Shown one piece after another: positions 44,994 to 54,371 of a stretch of 64,000 nt of DNA. Each line of letters opens with the position of its first letter. The stretch's first letter is position 1. The stretch comes from Bacillus sp. HNG (GTDB lineage Bacteria; Bacillota; Bacilli; Bacillales; Bacillaceae_L). Location of the stretch: the NCBI RefSeq assembly GCF_003400205.1, contig NZ_QUQV01000001.1:496001-560000 (forward strand). The letters run 5' to 3'. The notes below the pieces were generated by a model that was given only the letters and a program-made list of their open reading frames with translations, made no database searches and was not told the DNA's origin. A program made the position numbers and the translations under genes.

Positions 44994-46082
44994 CTATATT
45001 AATTCCTTCATTACATTGTACAACCGTCTTGCGGCATCTGGTATACCTATTTGAGAGGAAGCTTTTTTCATTTCCTCTAGTTTGATTTGATTTAAAAGAA
45101 TTGAGTCAATGTCCTTAATAAGCTGAGGGCCTGTTAAATCCTTTTCAAGTCGTAAAATCGCGGCCCCTTTATCACTTAATGATCTCGCATTTTTCTCTTG
45201 GTGGTTGTTTGTCACATATGGACTTGGCACCAAAATACTTGGCAGACCTAGAGCAGTTAACTCAGCCAATGTTGTCGCACCTGCGCGGGCAACAACAAGG
45301 TCTACACCCGCTAAAACCTCTGGCATATTGTGAATAAACGGCTTAATGATGACATTGTCAGGATTTCCAACTGCTTCTACCTGATTAATTACATTTTCAT
45401 AATGAACCTCACCAGTTACATAGAGGAATTGATAGTCCTTTTCTTTCACATCAGATAAAGCATGTAAAAAAGCATCATTTAACGGTCTCGCTCCTCTACT
45501 TCCTCCCACTAATAAAACGGACTTTTGGGAGCCGTTGAGACCAACAGATTCTCTGCCAGCTTGCCCATCCTTACCAATGACTTCAGAAGCCCGTGGATTT
45601 CCTGTCAGAACGACCTTTTCCTTAGGAAAGAAGTCTCCAGCTTCTTCAAAGCATATTGCCACTTTATCAACATAGCGGCTTAAAAATTTATTGGTGAGCC
45701 CTGGCATACTATTTTGTTCATGAATAATTGTTGGGATATGTAATTTTGATGCTGCATATACAACGGGGCCACAAACGTAACCGCCTGTACCAATTACCAC
45801 ATCTGGTTTGAAATCCTTAATTATTTTTTTGCTGTCATTTACTCCTTTTAAAAAACGAGCGACCGTTTTAATGTTATCAAAGGACAGCTTTCGTTTAAAC
45901 CCTGTGATATGAATCGTTTTAAAAGGGATCCCCTCACGAACCACAATTCCACTTTCTAACCCTTTTTCAGTACCGATATATAGAAACTCAGCTGACGGGT
46001 TTAGCTTTTTTATTTCTTTAATTAAGGCAAGTGCAGGATAAATATGACCTCCTGTACCTCCACCACTCACTACTATCTTCAA
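44994..46082 (-). CDS. murG: UDP-GlcNAc:lipid I N-acetylglucosaminyltransferase MurG
   Basis: A 362-residue GT-B glycosyltransferase that makes lipid II at the inner membrane face. The lipid-binding G-loops are [12 protein letters not shown] and [10 protein letters not shown]; the UDP-GlcNAc end has [20 protein letters not shown]. The start is TTG at 46082, nine bases after GGAGG. It follows spoVE across repeat R2 copy 2. Confidence 0.97.
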   Translation of the reverse strand: MKIVVSGGGTGGHIYPALALIKEIKKLNPSAEFLYIGTEKGLESGIVVREGIPFKTIHITGFKRKLSFDNIKTVARFLKGVNDSKKIIKDFKPDVVIGTGGYVCGPVVYAASKLHIPTIIHEQNSMPGLTNKFLSRYVDKVAICFEEAGDFFPKEKVVLTGNPRASEVIGKDGQAGRESVGLNGSQKSVLLVGGSRGARPLNDAFLHALSDVKEKDYQFLYVTGEVHYENVINQVEAVGNPDNVIIKPFIHNMPEVLAGVDLVVARAGATTLAELTALGLPSILVPSPYVTNNHQEKNARSLSDKGAAILRLEKDLTGPQLIKDIDSILLNQIKLEEMKKASSQIGIPDAARRLYNVMKELI

Positions 46083-46117
46083 GGTTCATTTCCTCCCGTT
46101 TGGAAGTTTAATTAATC

Positions 46118-46310
46118 AAATGCGCCTTGGCGTATTTGCGCCCGATTTTTAGGCCCACAGGAAGTGGGTTATAAAGACGTTGCCACAGGAAGTGGCGTTT
46201 TTAGTCTTTGATCTTACCGCTCGAAAAAGTTCATTTAAAAAATCGTGGCATCCGCCGGAGGCATTAACTTAATTTAGTCGGGGTTTGCATCCGACTGAAT
46301 TACGTTAAAA
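46118..46310. repeat. intergenic repeat family R2, copy 2
   Basis: About 193 bases closely matching R2 copy 1 over its first 150 (AAATGCGCCTTGGCGTATTT, GCCACAGGAAGTGGCG, AATCGTGGCATCCGCCGGAG). The terminal hairpin differs: TTAACTTAATTTAGTCGG with CCGACTGAATTACGTTAA. It fills the murG-spoVE gap together with the next palindrome. Confidence 0.8.
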
Positions 46311-46314
46311 GTAG

Positions 46315-46344
46315 TTTAACCCTGTTTATGTAAACAGGGTTAAA
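46315..46344. terminator. hairpin between spoVE and murG
   Basis: TTTAACCCTGTTTA and TAAACAGGGTTAAA pair perfectly around a two-base loop. The sequence after it on the minus strand (CTACTTTT) is only weakly T-rich, so termination after spoVE may be partial. Confidence 0.55.
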
Positions 46345-46382
46345 CCATTTTATAGTATAACATATATTCATGTGTTTTTGGG

Positions 46383-47480
46383 TTAATACCTTGAATACCT
46401 GCTAATATTTAAAAGGACACCGACTGCCATGAGCATTAAGGTTAAGGACGAACCCCCGTAGCTTAAGAATGGAAGTGTAATTCCAGTTACCGGCATTAAA
46501 CCTGTAACAACTCCGATATTAATAATAACCTGGATCGCAATCATTCCAATAATTCCAATCCCCAGAAAGCTTCCATATAAATCAGGTGCACCTAAAGCAA
46601 TTCGTACGCCTCTCCATAGTAGAATACTAAATAATATGATGACAAACGAACCACCGATAAAACCCAATTCTTCGGCTAAGATAGCAAAGATAAAGTCAGT
46701 TTGTGGTTCTGGTAAATAAAAGAACTTCTGCCTACTTTGTCCTAGACCTAAACCGAATAAACCACCCGGACCAATTGCGTAAAGGGATTGAATAATTTGA
46801 AACCCCGTTCCCAACGGATCTTCCCACGGATCTAAAAAGGAGGTGATTCGTTTAATTCGGTATGGGGCTGATAAAATTAAGGCGACAAACCCTACCACAC
46901 CGATTAGACCCAAACCAACAAAGTGGGAGATTCTTGCTCCTGCTACGTAAATCATAACAATACATGTACCTACCATTACCGTTCCCGTCCCTAAATCGGG
47001 CTGCAACATTATCATTGCAAATGCTAGAAAAACAAGAGACAGTGAGGGCATTAAACCTTTTTTGAAGGATGTAATTTTCTTTTGATTTTCAGATAGGAAT
47101 TTGGCCAAAAACGCAATCATCGCTAATTTCATAAATTCTGAAGGCTGGATGGAAAATGCACCGATTCCGATCCAACTTTGTGAACCATTACGTTCCATTC
47201 CGATTCCAGGAATTAATACAGCTACCAATAATACAAAACAAATGATGATTAGGACTTTTGCCCACGTCCTCCATGTCCAATAATCTACAGTCATAATGAA
47301 AAACATTGCTATGACTCCAACACTCGCAAACAGGAGTTGTCTTTTAGCGAAGAAAAATGAATCATCGAATTTATATGTAGCCCATACCGCACTGGCACTG
47401 TATACCATGATCAATCCAACTGCTAAAAGTGTAAGAGTAGTAATAATTAAGATAATATCCGGAGTCGTTCTTTGGGTCAC
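46383..47480 (-). CDS. spoVE: spore cortex SEDS glycosyltransferase SpoVE
   Basis: A 365-residue polytopic protein of the SEDS family with about ten membrane helices. It is much closer to B. subtilis SpoVE than to FtsW (MVYSASAVWATYKFDDSFFF, SRQKFFYLPEPQTDFIFAIL, TGITLPFLSYGGSSL). SEDS proteins polymerise lipid II with a partner class B PBP, here SpoVD. The start is GTG at 47480 (VTQRTTPDI), eight bases after AGAGGTG. Confidence 0.95.
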   Translation of the reverse strand: MTQRTTPDIILIITTLTLLAVGLIMVYSASAVWATYKFDDSFFFAKRQLLFASVGVIAMFFIMTVDYWTWRTWAKVLIIICFVLLVAVLIPGIGMERNGSQSWIGIGAFSIQPSEFMKLAMIAFLAKFLSENQKKITSFKKGLMPSLSLVFLAFAMIMLQPDLGTGTVMVGTCIVMIYVAGARISHFVGLGLIGVVGFVALILSAPYRIKRITSFLDPWEDPLGTGFQIIQSLYAIGPGGLFGLGLGQSRQKFFYLPEPQTDFIFAILAEELGFIGGSFVIILFSILLWRGVRIALGAPDLYGSFLGIGIIGMIAIQVIINIGVVTGLMPVTGITLPFLSYGGSSLTLMLMAVGVLLNISRYSRY

Positions 47481-47517
47481 AATCAAAACACCTCTACATT
47501 CTAGATTCAGAGCAAGG

Positions 47518-47631
47518 AAAAAGCGCAAGCGCCTTGATTAGCCCCGACAAGCATAAGACGAATCACGCAGGAAATCCTGATTTCTGTAGTGATTTGGCTT
47601 ATGACCTCGAGGGGCTAGGCTGCTTGTGCTA
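47518..47631. repeat. intergenic hairpin repeat, family R1 copy E
   Basis: Ends and arms as in copy F (AGCCCC / GGGGCT, CATAAG / CTTATG), but the centre is different and still self-complementary: AATCAC / GTGATT around CAGGAAAT / ATTTCTG. It lies between murD and spoVE. Confidence 0.8.
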
Positions 47632-47655
47632 GATTAATCTAGATTGTCCAAGCCC

Positions 47656-49008
47656 TTACTTAAGCTTATGCACGGCGTTTATAAAAATGTCTCCTCTTTC
47701 TTCAAATGTTTTATGTTGATCCCAGCTTGCGCATGCAGGTGATAATAAAATGACATCACCTTCATTTGAAAGAGTATAAGCTTCTTTTACCGCTGCCTCA
47801 ACATTATCGACCAGTTTCATATTTTCTATTCCAGCAAGCTTCCCTGCTCGTTCAAGCTTTTTCGCAGTTTGACCAAACAGTACCATTGCTTTCACTCGTT
47901 CTAGTTCAGGAACAAGGTCATCAAATTCATTACCACGATCAAGTCCGCCAGCTAACAATATAATCGGTTGTTCAAATGCGGAAATTGCCTTTTTCGTTGC
48001 TAGGATATTCGTTGCTTTAGAATCATTATAAAATTTGCGATTCTGAATCGTAGTAACATATTGCAGGCGATGCTTTACTCCCGTAAAGGTTGTTAACACT
48101 TGGGTAATCGCATTATTTGGTGTATGGACGAGCTTTGCAACCGCAACTGCAGCCAGTATATTTTCAAGATTATGGACGCCCGGTAAAACAATATCCTTAA
48201 TTTCAATGATTTTTTCCTCATCAAAATAAATACTTTGATCCTTAATATAGGCACCCGTTTGTAATACCCTCGTAGTGGAGAATGGTATTTTCTTACCTTG
48301 GCTACCCTCTGCTGCAAATACAACATCCTTGTCATCGACATTGATCACACTGTAATCATCTTCCGTTTGATTTTCAAAGATTCTCGCCTTTGCCTTCACG
48401 TATTCTTCCTTCGTTCCATGATAATCAAGATGCGCATCAAATATATTTAATAAAACCGAAATTTTTGGTGCAAAATCTTCAATTCCCATTAACTGAAACG
48501 AGGAAAGTTCAGTCACGATAAAATTTTCCTTTTTCGACGATTGTGCAACCTCACAGGCCACTGTTCCAATGTTTCCAGCGATTAAAGGTGATTTCCCGCC
48601 ATACTTTAACATTTCAAAAATCAATGTCGTTGTGGTTGTCTTTCCGTTAGAGCCCGTAATACCAATAAACTCTGCAGGAGTAATGTGGTAGGCAAGTTCA
48701 ACTTCCGTAATGACTGGAATTCCTTTTTCTTTTGCCTTTACAAGAAGTGGGTTGCTGTAAGGGATTCCTGGATTTTTAACAATAAAGTCAAAATGATCAT
48801 CCAAAATTTCGATTGGATGACCTCCACATACTACCCTTATGCCCAATTTTTCGAGCTCTTGTGCAGGCTCGTTTTCTTCAAATGGCTTCTGGTCGTTAAC
48901 TGTAAGGCGGGCGCCAAGATCATAAAGGACCTTAGCTGCAGCAAAGCCGCTTTTGGCAAGACCAAGTATTAAAATATGTTTGTTAGAAAATTTGTTTGCA
49001 TTTTTCAA
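47656..49008 (-). CDS. murD: UDP-N-acetylmuramoylalanine-D-glutamate ligase
   Basis: A 450-residue Mur ligase adding D-glutamate to UDP-MurNAc-L-Ala. It has an N-terminal Rossmann domain ([15 protein letters not shown]), [13 protein letters not shown] (ATP loop at 119-124) and a C-terminal ligase domain ([19 protein letters not shown]). The start is TTG at 49008, directly after the mraY stop (TAATTG), with GAGGTG upstream. Confidence 0.97.
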   Translation of the reverse strand: MKNANKFSNKHILILGLAKSGFAAAKVLYDLGARLTVNDQKPFEENEPAQELEKLGIRVVCGGHPIEILDDHFDFIVKNPGIPYSNPLLVKAKEKGIPVITEVELAYHITPAEFIGITGSNGKTTTTTLIFEMLKYGGKSPLIAGNIGTVACEVAQSSKKENFIVTELSSFQLMGIEDFAPKISVLLNIFDAHLDYHGTKEEYVKAKARIFENQTEDDYSVINVDDKDVVFAAEGSQGKKIPFSTTRVLQTGAYIKDQSIYFDEEKIIEIKDIVLPGVHNLENILAAVAVAKLVHTPNNAITQVLTTFTGVKHRLQYVTTIQNRKFYNDSKATNILATKKAISAFEQPIILLAGGLDRGNEFDDLVPELERVKAMVLFGQTAKKLERAGKLAGIENMKLVDNVEAAVKEAYTLSNEGDVILLSPACASWDQHKTFEERGDIFINAVHKLK

Positions 49009-49983
49009 TTAAATCCACACCTCGATATAAATTCCAAGAATCGCACACAATAGTCCTACCGTCCAAAAAGTTACAACAACCCGCCATTCGGACCATCCCA
49101 CCAATTCATAATGGTGATGTAAAGGACTCATTCTAAACACACGTCTGCCCGTTGTTTTAAAAGAGATAACTTGAATAATAACAGACAATGTTTCAATTAC
49201 AAAAACTCCGCCAATTAAGATTAGCAAGATTTCGAGCTTTAGGGTAATCGCAACTGTTGCTATCGCACCACCAAGTGCAAGTGAACCTGTATCACCCATG
49301 AATACTTTAGCCGGGTTTGCATTAAATACAAGGAACCCAAGAACTGCTCCGACTACAGCCACACAGAAGATCGCAACATCATATTGCGCTTGATTCCAAG
49401 CTAATACCGCAAATGCACCAAACGCTATTGCAGCCGTACCTGAAACTAATCCATCTAATCCATCCGTTAAATTAACAGCATTGGAGAAACCAACTAACCA
49501 AAAAATTAACAGGAAGACATATAGAATTCCTAACTCAAACTCAAAAGCTGTTCCTGGAATTGAAATCGCAGTTGAAAAATTATTTTGTTTAAAAATAAAA
49601 TAAAAAATGATAGCAATAGCGATTTGACCAAGTAATTTTTGTAGGGAGGTCAAACCGAGATTCCTCTTTAGTACTACTTTAATAAAATCATCTAAGAAAC
49701 CTAATACCCCGTATCCCAAAGTTACAAATAATAGTAAATATGTTGTAACTGAAAGTTCCCCTAATCGAGTCGACACTAAAATCGTCGTAAGTATAATCGA
49801 CACCAAAATAATGATTCCGCCCATCGTAGGTGTTCCCGATTTTTTTTGATGGGATTTAGGACCTTCCTCACGAATACTTTGTCCAAATTTTAATCTACGT
49901 AAGAAAGGGATAAAAATGGGGGAGAGAATGACGCTTATGATAAATCCTATGGCAATCGAATAAATGACTACTTCTTCGATCAT
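49009..49983 (-). CDS. mraY: phospho-N-acetylmuramoyl-pentapeptide transferase MraY
   Basis: A 324-residue integral membrane enzyme with ten helices that makes lipid I from UDP-MurNAc-pentapeptide and undecaprenyl phosphate. Motifs: [19 protein letters not shown] (aspartate pair), [21 protein letters not shown] and [10 protein letters not shown]. The start is two bases after the preceding small gene. Confidence 0.98.
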   Translation of the reverse strand: MIEEVVIYSIAIGFIISVILSPIFIPFLRRLKFGQSIREEGPKSHQKKSGTPTMGGIIILVSIILTTILVSTRLGELSVTTYLLLFVTLGYGVLGFLDDFIKVVLKRNLGLTSLQKLLGQIAIAIIFYFIFKQNNFSTAISIPGTAFEFELGILYVFLLIFWLVGFSNAVNLTDGLDGLVSGTAAIAFGAFAVLAWNQAQYDVAIFCVAVVGAVLGFLVFNANPAKVFMGDTGSLALGGAIATVAITLKLEILLILIGGVFVIETLSVIIQVISFKTTGRRVFRMSPLHHHYELVGWSEWRVVVTFWTVGLLCAILGIYIEVWI

Positions 49984-49985
49984 CT

Positions 49986-50432
49986 TTATCCCCTCCCTTT
50001 TTCAAGCATTGCTAATTTTCTAAGATGCATTGTTATTTCGTTTACTGCTTGATCGTTTTGCTTCATACTTTTCAGTTCATTTGTAAATAGTTTAAATTTT
50101 GTCATTGTATCATACCCATTTTCTTCGATTTTTTTTAGATAGAATTCCAAGATTTGATTGAGTGCTGGTAGTGGATCTGTAACTACGAATACTGGGAAAT
50201 GATTGGGAAGAAACAGGGGTAATTTTTCATCCTTTGGCCAAACTGCTGCAACTGCACCATTATAAAGTGCTTGCTTTAAAAATTTATCCCTTTTTTCTTG
50301 TTCAATTGAAATATAAAGGCCTCTTTTCGTTACGATATTGGGGTCAGTAGTCACTTCCTCAAAATCAAAATTCTGATGATTGAACCCATACGCTTCTTCA
50401 AAAAGAGTCCACATATCTTGATTGGATAACAA
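49986..50432 (-). CDS. orphan MurF N-terminal-domain-like protein between murE and mraY
   Basis: A 148-residue protein with no signal peptide, membrane segment or ATP-binding loop. Residues about 27-102 follow the Mur ligase substrate-binding domain, best that of Mur[29 protein letters not shown] and [15 protein letters not shown] line up with MurF LFIPLKG, FVEQAFEAGVAAVLW and VILVDDTLTALQQL. The substrate residues (the TDTR and DGH motifs) are lost. A helical, lysine-rich tail (103-148) follows. The start is TTG at 50432, abutting the murE stop with AAGGAG nine bases upstream; two bases separate it from mraY. Real gene very likely; function unknown. Confidence 0.8.
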   Translation of the reverse strand: MLSNQDMWTLFEEAYGFNHQNFDFEEVTTDPNIVTKRGLYISIEQEKRDKFLKQALYNGAVAAVWPKDEKLPLFLPNHFPVFVVTDPLPALNQILEFYLKKIEENGYDTMTKFKLFTNELKSMKQNDQAVNEITMHLRKLAMLEKGRG

Positions 50433-51899
50433 TTAATTCAACTCCTTAATTGCACGAGCAGCAACAAGGCGGTCATCAAATGAATGAGTTTTATTCCCAA
50501 TGATTTGATAGGTTTCATGTCCTTTTCCAGCAATGATTATTATATCATTCTCACCCGCATTTGAAATAGCATAAAAAATTGCTTTTTCACGATCCGGGAT
50601 AGTGATATAAAATTCTCCCTCTACCCCCGCTTCCATCTCCTTTAAAATTTCGAGAGGATCTTCCGAGCGAGGATTATCAGATGTAAAAATGGGGACATCC
50701 GCGAATTTTGTTGCGATTTTGGCCATGAGCGGACGCTTTGATCGGTCTCTGTCTCCACCACATCCAATAATTACGTTGATTTTCCCTTTTGCAAACTGTC
50801 TAACTGTTTTTAAGACATTTTCTAAGCTATCAGGGGTGTGTGCATAATCGACAATTACAGTAAAATTTTGCCCTTGGTTCACGATTTCAAAACGTCCGGG
50901 TACACCTTTTACCTTTTCGATTGCCCTAATTATTGTTGAAATTGGGATCCGAGACACGATGCCAGTAGCGATGGCAGCCAAAACGTTATAAACACTAAAT
51001 TGTCCAATTAAATTCGTCTTCACTTCGTAAGAACCAAACGGCGTAATTAAATCAAATTCTGTCCCAGATGCGGTCATACGAATGTTAGCAGCCATAATAT
51101 CAGCTGTCTGTTGAATTCCATATGTAACGATTGTTGCTGAAGTGGATCTGGCGTATTCCTCTGAAGCAGTGTCATCATTATTCAAAACCGCGAATTTCGG
51201 ATTATCTTTATCAAAACGATTACCTAAACTAGCAAACAATAAACCTTTCACTCTTCGATACTCATCAATTGTTCGATGGTAATCCAAATGATCCTGTGTC
51301 AAATTTGAAAACACCGCTATATTAAAGTCACATCCGTGTACCCTACCAATATCGAGTGCATGGGAAGAGACCTCCATCACAACCCTCGTTACTTTATCAA
51401 AAACCATTTGATAAAAAAACTTTTGAAGTGTTACTGATTCTGGTGTCGTATTCTTCATTTCAATTGTTTTTTCACCGATTTTTGTGTACATCGTTCCAAT
51501 GAGACCTGTTTTTTCACCGGCTTCTTTAAAAATTTCTTCAACAATATGGCTTATTGATGTTTTCCCGTTTGTCCCGGTAACCCCAATTAATTGGAGTTTA
51601 TGTGTCGGTTGCTGATAAAACGCATCTGCCATTACAGCCATTGCTCTTCTTGTATCCTTCACTTTGATAACAGGAATCGATACCCCTACATCTTTTTCAG
51701 CGATGATTGCAACCGCACCTTTCGCTTCAGCTTCTGATGCAAATACATGACCATCGAATGTACTACCTTTTACACAAAAGAATAAACTTCCCTTTTCTAC
51801 CTCCCTCGAGTCCATTTCAAGAGATGTGATAAAAGGATTGGCATTACCTTTTTCCGTAAAATCATGCAGGTTCGCTAATAAGTCCTGTAATCTCATCAT
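50433..51899 (-). CDS. murE: UDP-MurNAc-L-Ala-D-Glu:meso-diaminopimelate ligase
   Basis: About 488 residues. N-terminal domain with [19 protein letters not shown] and TFDGH, ATP loop GTNGKT (near 109-114), carbamylated lysine region and the DNPRSEDP motif, whose Arg is specific for meso-diaminopimelate, so the wall is DAP-type. The start is ATG at 51899 or the adjacent ATG; an ATG at 51911 sits directly on the Shine-Dalgarno. It has its own promoter. Confidence 0.95.
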   Translation of the reverse strand: MMRLQDLLANLHDFTEKGNANPFITSLEMDSREVEKGSLFFCVKGSTFDGHVFASEAEAKGAVAIIAEKDVGVSIPVIKVKDTRRAMAVMADAFYQQPTHKLQLIGVTGTNGKTSISHIVEEIFKEAGEKTGLIGTMYTKIGEKTIEMKNTTPESVTLQKFFYQMVFDKVTRVVMEVSSHALDIGRVHGCDFNIAVFSNLTQDHLDYHRTIDEYRRVKGLLFASLGNRFDKDNPKFAVLNNDDTASEEYARSTSATIVTYGIQQTADIMAANIRMTASGTEFDLITPFGSYEVKTNLIGQFSVYNVLAAIATGIVSRIPISTIIRAIEKVKGVPGRFEIVNQGQNFTVIVDYAHTPDSLENVLKTVRQFAKGKINVIIGCGGDRDRSKRPLMAKIATKFADVPIFTSDNPRSEDPLEILKEMEAGVEGEFYITIPDREKAIFYAISNAGENDIIIIAGKGHETYQIIGNKTHSFDDRLVAARAIKELN

Positions 51900-51952
51900 G
51901 AATTTTACCATTCCCTCTCGAAAAATTTACCCAGGAATTGTATCAGATTAAC

Positions 51953-51981
51953 ATAATACGCTAGTCCCCGTGTGTTGTCTA
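51953..51981 (-). promoter_or_regulatory. sigma A promoter of murE
   Basis: TAGACA (51976-51981) and TATTAT (51953-51958), each five of six to consensus, with exactly 17 bases between. It follows the spoVD terminator and starts the murE-mraY-murD run. Confidence 0.8.
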
Positions 51982-52073
51982 GTACCCTAATTTCCCATAA
52001 ATAGAAGGTTAAAAAGGACACCCTACCAAAAATTTTATTCCTCTATATTAAAGGTATTCCTTTTTATAGAAAA

Positions 52074-52106
52074 AAGAAGTTTGAAAGGGGGAAAATCCCC
52101 CTGAAC
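52074..52106 (-). terminator. terminator after spoVD
   Basis: Beginning at the spoVD stop codon, AAGTTCAGGGGGA pairs with TCCCCCTTTCAAACTT, followed by a T-run. It isolates spoVD from murE. Confidence 0.85.
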
Positions 52107-54062
52107 TTAGTTCTTCTTTTTTGAATCTTTTTGGTCTGTCGCTTCCCCAAGATGGATCCGCAATGTTGTTCCTTCTTGAACCCGTTCTCCTGGATTTGGT
52201 GCCTGGTCAACAACAACATTTCCTTCTCCACTGATATCCAATTTGATATTCATTAATTGCTGCTGTAATTCCTTTTTAGTTAAACCAATTAGATTTGGAA
52301 CCTCGAGATATTTTTTATCCGTCCACAATCTGATTTCTTTTTCAATTTGTTTATCTCGCTTTTCAATTCCTAGCAATGGCAGGCTTTCACGCATAATATT
52401 TCCAACAATCGGTGCTGCAACGACCCCACCAAATTGAACTGTTCCCTTCGGGTTATCAACGGCAATATAGACGACAATTTGAGGATCATCTGCAGGTGCA
52501 AAACCAATAAATGATACAATATGGTTATTTTGAAGGTAACCGCCACCCTTTTTTGATTTTTGAGCGGTACCGGTCTTTCCACCTACACGATAACCATCCA
52601 CATAAGCGCCTCCACCTGAACCTTTTGCTACAACACTTTCAAGTGCATATCTTACTTGTTTAGACGTTTCTTCGGAAATGACCTTGCGCTTTGCTATAGG
52701 AGAATTACTTTTCACCACTTCTCCTGTAACTGGATTGATCCATTCCTTCGCGACATATGGCTGATATAAGGTTCCACCATTTACGGCTGCAGAAACAGCT
52801 GCCACCTGTTGAATCGGCGTCACCGCCACCCCTTGACCAAAGGCGGTTGTTGCTAATTCAACTGGACCTACATTTTCTGGTTTAAAGAGGATTCCAGTAC
52901 CTTCACCTTGAAGATCAATGCCTGTTTTTTGGCCAAATCCAAAATCACGAACATACTTGAACAATGTATCCTTCCCTAATCTTGTTCCTAACTCGACAAA
53001 ACCAGGGTTACAAGAGTTTTGAACAACCTCTAGGAATGTTTGATGGCCATGTCCGCCGCGTTTCCAACATTTAAGGGTAGCTCCCCCGACCTTGACAAAA
53101 CCTGGGTCATTAAAATGATCATTATCTAAATTAACTTTGCCTTCTTCTAAGGAAGCAGCTAGAGTTATAATCTTAAAGGTTGAACCAGGCTCGTAGGTGC
53201 TCCAAACAGGAAGATTACGGTTGTACACTTCTTGCGGAACGTTTCGAAAGTTTGCTGGATCAAAATCAGGTCTTGAAGACATTCCTAAAATTTCACCATT
53301 ATTTGGATTCATCGCAATCGCAATGATTCCATCTGGATTATATTGCGCCTCAGCATTATCGAGTTCACGTTCAATAAGAGATTGAATTCTCGTATCAATC
53401 GTTAGCTTTAAGTCAAGACCATCCTTAGGAGGGGTATAATCATCAGCGATATCCGGCATTCGTCTTCCTTTTGCATCGGAATAGAACTGCACACTTCCTT
53501 TTTCACCCTTTAATTCTTCATCATAGCTTTTCTCAAGTCCTGTTAACCCTTGATTATCAATACCTGCAAAACCTAATACATGCGATAGATAACTACCAAA
53601 CGGATAATGACGTTTCGAATCTTCCGCTATATATACACCCTTAATTCCAAGCGCTCGAACTTCATTCGCTTTTTCATGAGAGATCTTTCTTCCCTCAGGA
53701 TTGATATAGACTTTTGATTCATTTTCAGTTATTTTCTTATACGCTTTTTCTTTTGACATATTTAAAACGGCAGCAAGTTTTTCTGCTGCTTCTGCAGGAT
53801 TCTCAATTTGTCGAGGAACGACTAGAACAGTCGGTGCACTCTGGTTCGTTGCAAGGACGACGTCATTTCGGTCAATGATCTTTCCTCGTTCCGGCTCAAA
53901 TGGAATATCCCGGCTCCATGAATCCTTTGCCAGTGCAGTTAACTTATTCCCAACGAAAAATTGAACATATCCAAGTCGAACATCAATAATCAAAAATAAT
54001 AAAAATCCTATAAATAGTACTAATGAGAGTCTTTTTCGTACTGTTACATTCGAAACACGCAT
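52107..54062 (-). CDS. spoVD: spore cortex transpeptidase SpoVD (class B PBP)
   Basis: A 651-residue penicillin-binding protein for cortex synthesis. It opens MRVSNVTVRKRLSLVLFIGF with one membrane helix, then a dimerisation domain, the transpeptidase motifs STFK (in YEPGSTFKIITL), SCN (in VQNSCNPGFVE) and KTG (GGKTGTAQK), and one PASTA domain. The start is ATG at 54062 behind AGGAGG; the 84 codons of open frame upstream translate a repeat and are excluded. Confidence 0.97.
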   Translation of the reverse strand: MRVSNVTVRKRLSLVLFIGFLLFLIIDVRLGYVQFFVGNKLTALAKDSWSRDIPFEPERGKIIDRNDVVLATNQSAPTVLVVPRQIENPAEAAEKLAAVLNMSKEKAYKKITENESKVYINPEGRKISHEKANEVRALGIKGVYIAEDSKRHYPFGSYLSHVLGFAGIDNQGLTGLEKSYDEELKGEKGSVQFYSDAKGRRMPDIADDYTPPKDGLDLKLTIDTRIQSLIERELDNAEAQYNPDGIIAIAMNPNNGEILGMSSRPDFDPANFRNVPQEVYNRNLPVWSTYEPGSTFKIITLAASLEEGKVNLDNDHFNDPGFVKVGGATLKCWKRGGHGHQTFLEVVQNSCNPGFVELGTRLGKDTLFKYVRDFGFGQKTGIDLQGEGTGILFKPENVGPVELATTAFGQGVAVTPIQQVAAVSAAVNGGTLYQPYVAKEWINPVTGEVVKSNSPIAKRKVISEETSKQVRYALESVVAKGSGGGAYVDGYRVGGKTGTAQKSKKGGGYLQNNHIVSFIGFAPADDPQIVVYIAVDNPKGTVQFGGVVAAPIVGNIMRESLPLLGIEKRDKQIEKEIRLWTDKKYLEVPNLIGLTKKELQQQLMNIKLDISGEGNVVVDQAPNPGERVQEGTTLRIHLGEATDQKDSKKKN

Positions 54063-54105
54063 ATAGATGTACCTCCTATTAAACTTACAAATCAAGGCTC
54101 GTCTA

Positions 54106-54134
54106 AATATATGCTTGTACAAGAATGAATAGAA
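54106..54134 (-). promoter_or_regulatory. candidate sigma E promoter of spoVD
   Basis: TTCTATT (54128-54134) and CATATATT (54106-54113) with 14 bases between, compared with KMATATT and CATACAHT. It lies between repeat F and the gene. B. subtilis spoVD is sigma E-dependent. Confidence 0.5.
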
Positions 54135-54168
54135 CGAGTGTATCGATATCGAATTGCTTGGTCTGAAC

Positions 54169-54287
54169 AAAAGCGCAAGCGCCTTGATTAGCCCCGACAA
54201 GCATAAGACGAGCGCTGACAGAAGGCGCCTCTTGCCTTCCGAAGCGATTGGCTTATGACCTCGAGGGGCTAGGCGCTGGAGCTGAAC
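54169..54287. repeat. intergenic hairpin repeat, family R1 copy F (most regular copy)
   Basis: A 119-base element in the 301-base pbpB-spoVD gap. Paired segments in order: AGCGCC / GGCGCT, AGCCCC / GGGGCT, CATAAG / CTTATG and GAAGGC / GCCTTC, giving one long imperfect hairpin. It reads as the reverse of copies A and D. Confidence 0.85.
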
Positions 54288-54344
54288 GTGGATACTCCAA
54301 TAAGAGTTATTCACATTGATAAATTTTATAATATCCTAAACAAT

Positions 54345-54371
54345 AAAAAAAGGAACTGAAATATCAGTTCC
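54345..54371 (-). terminator. terminator after pbpB, containing the stop codon
   Basis: GGAACTGATA / TATCAGTTCC style stem (GGAACTG with CAGTTCC, 54352-54371) followed by seven T. The TGA stop of pbpB lies inside the stem. Confidence 0.88.

Noticed and set aside
47529-47655. A sigma E promoter before spoVE
   Set aside because: Known in B. subtilis, but the gap here is almost entirely repeat R1 copy E and no KMATATT / CATACAHT pair was found; the promoter may lie within murD.
52107-54314. Extended spoVD start at 54314
   Set aside because: The first 84 codons would translate repeat R1 copy F and the promoter region; the ATG at 54062 has a perfect ribosome site and matches the family start.
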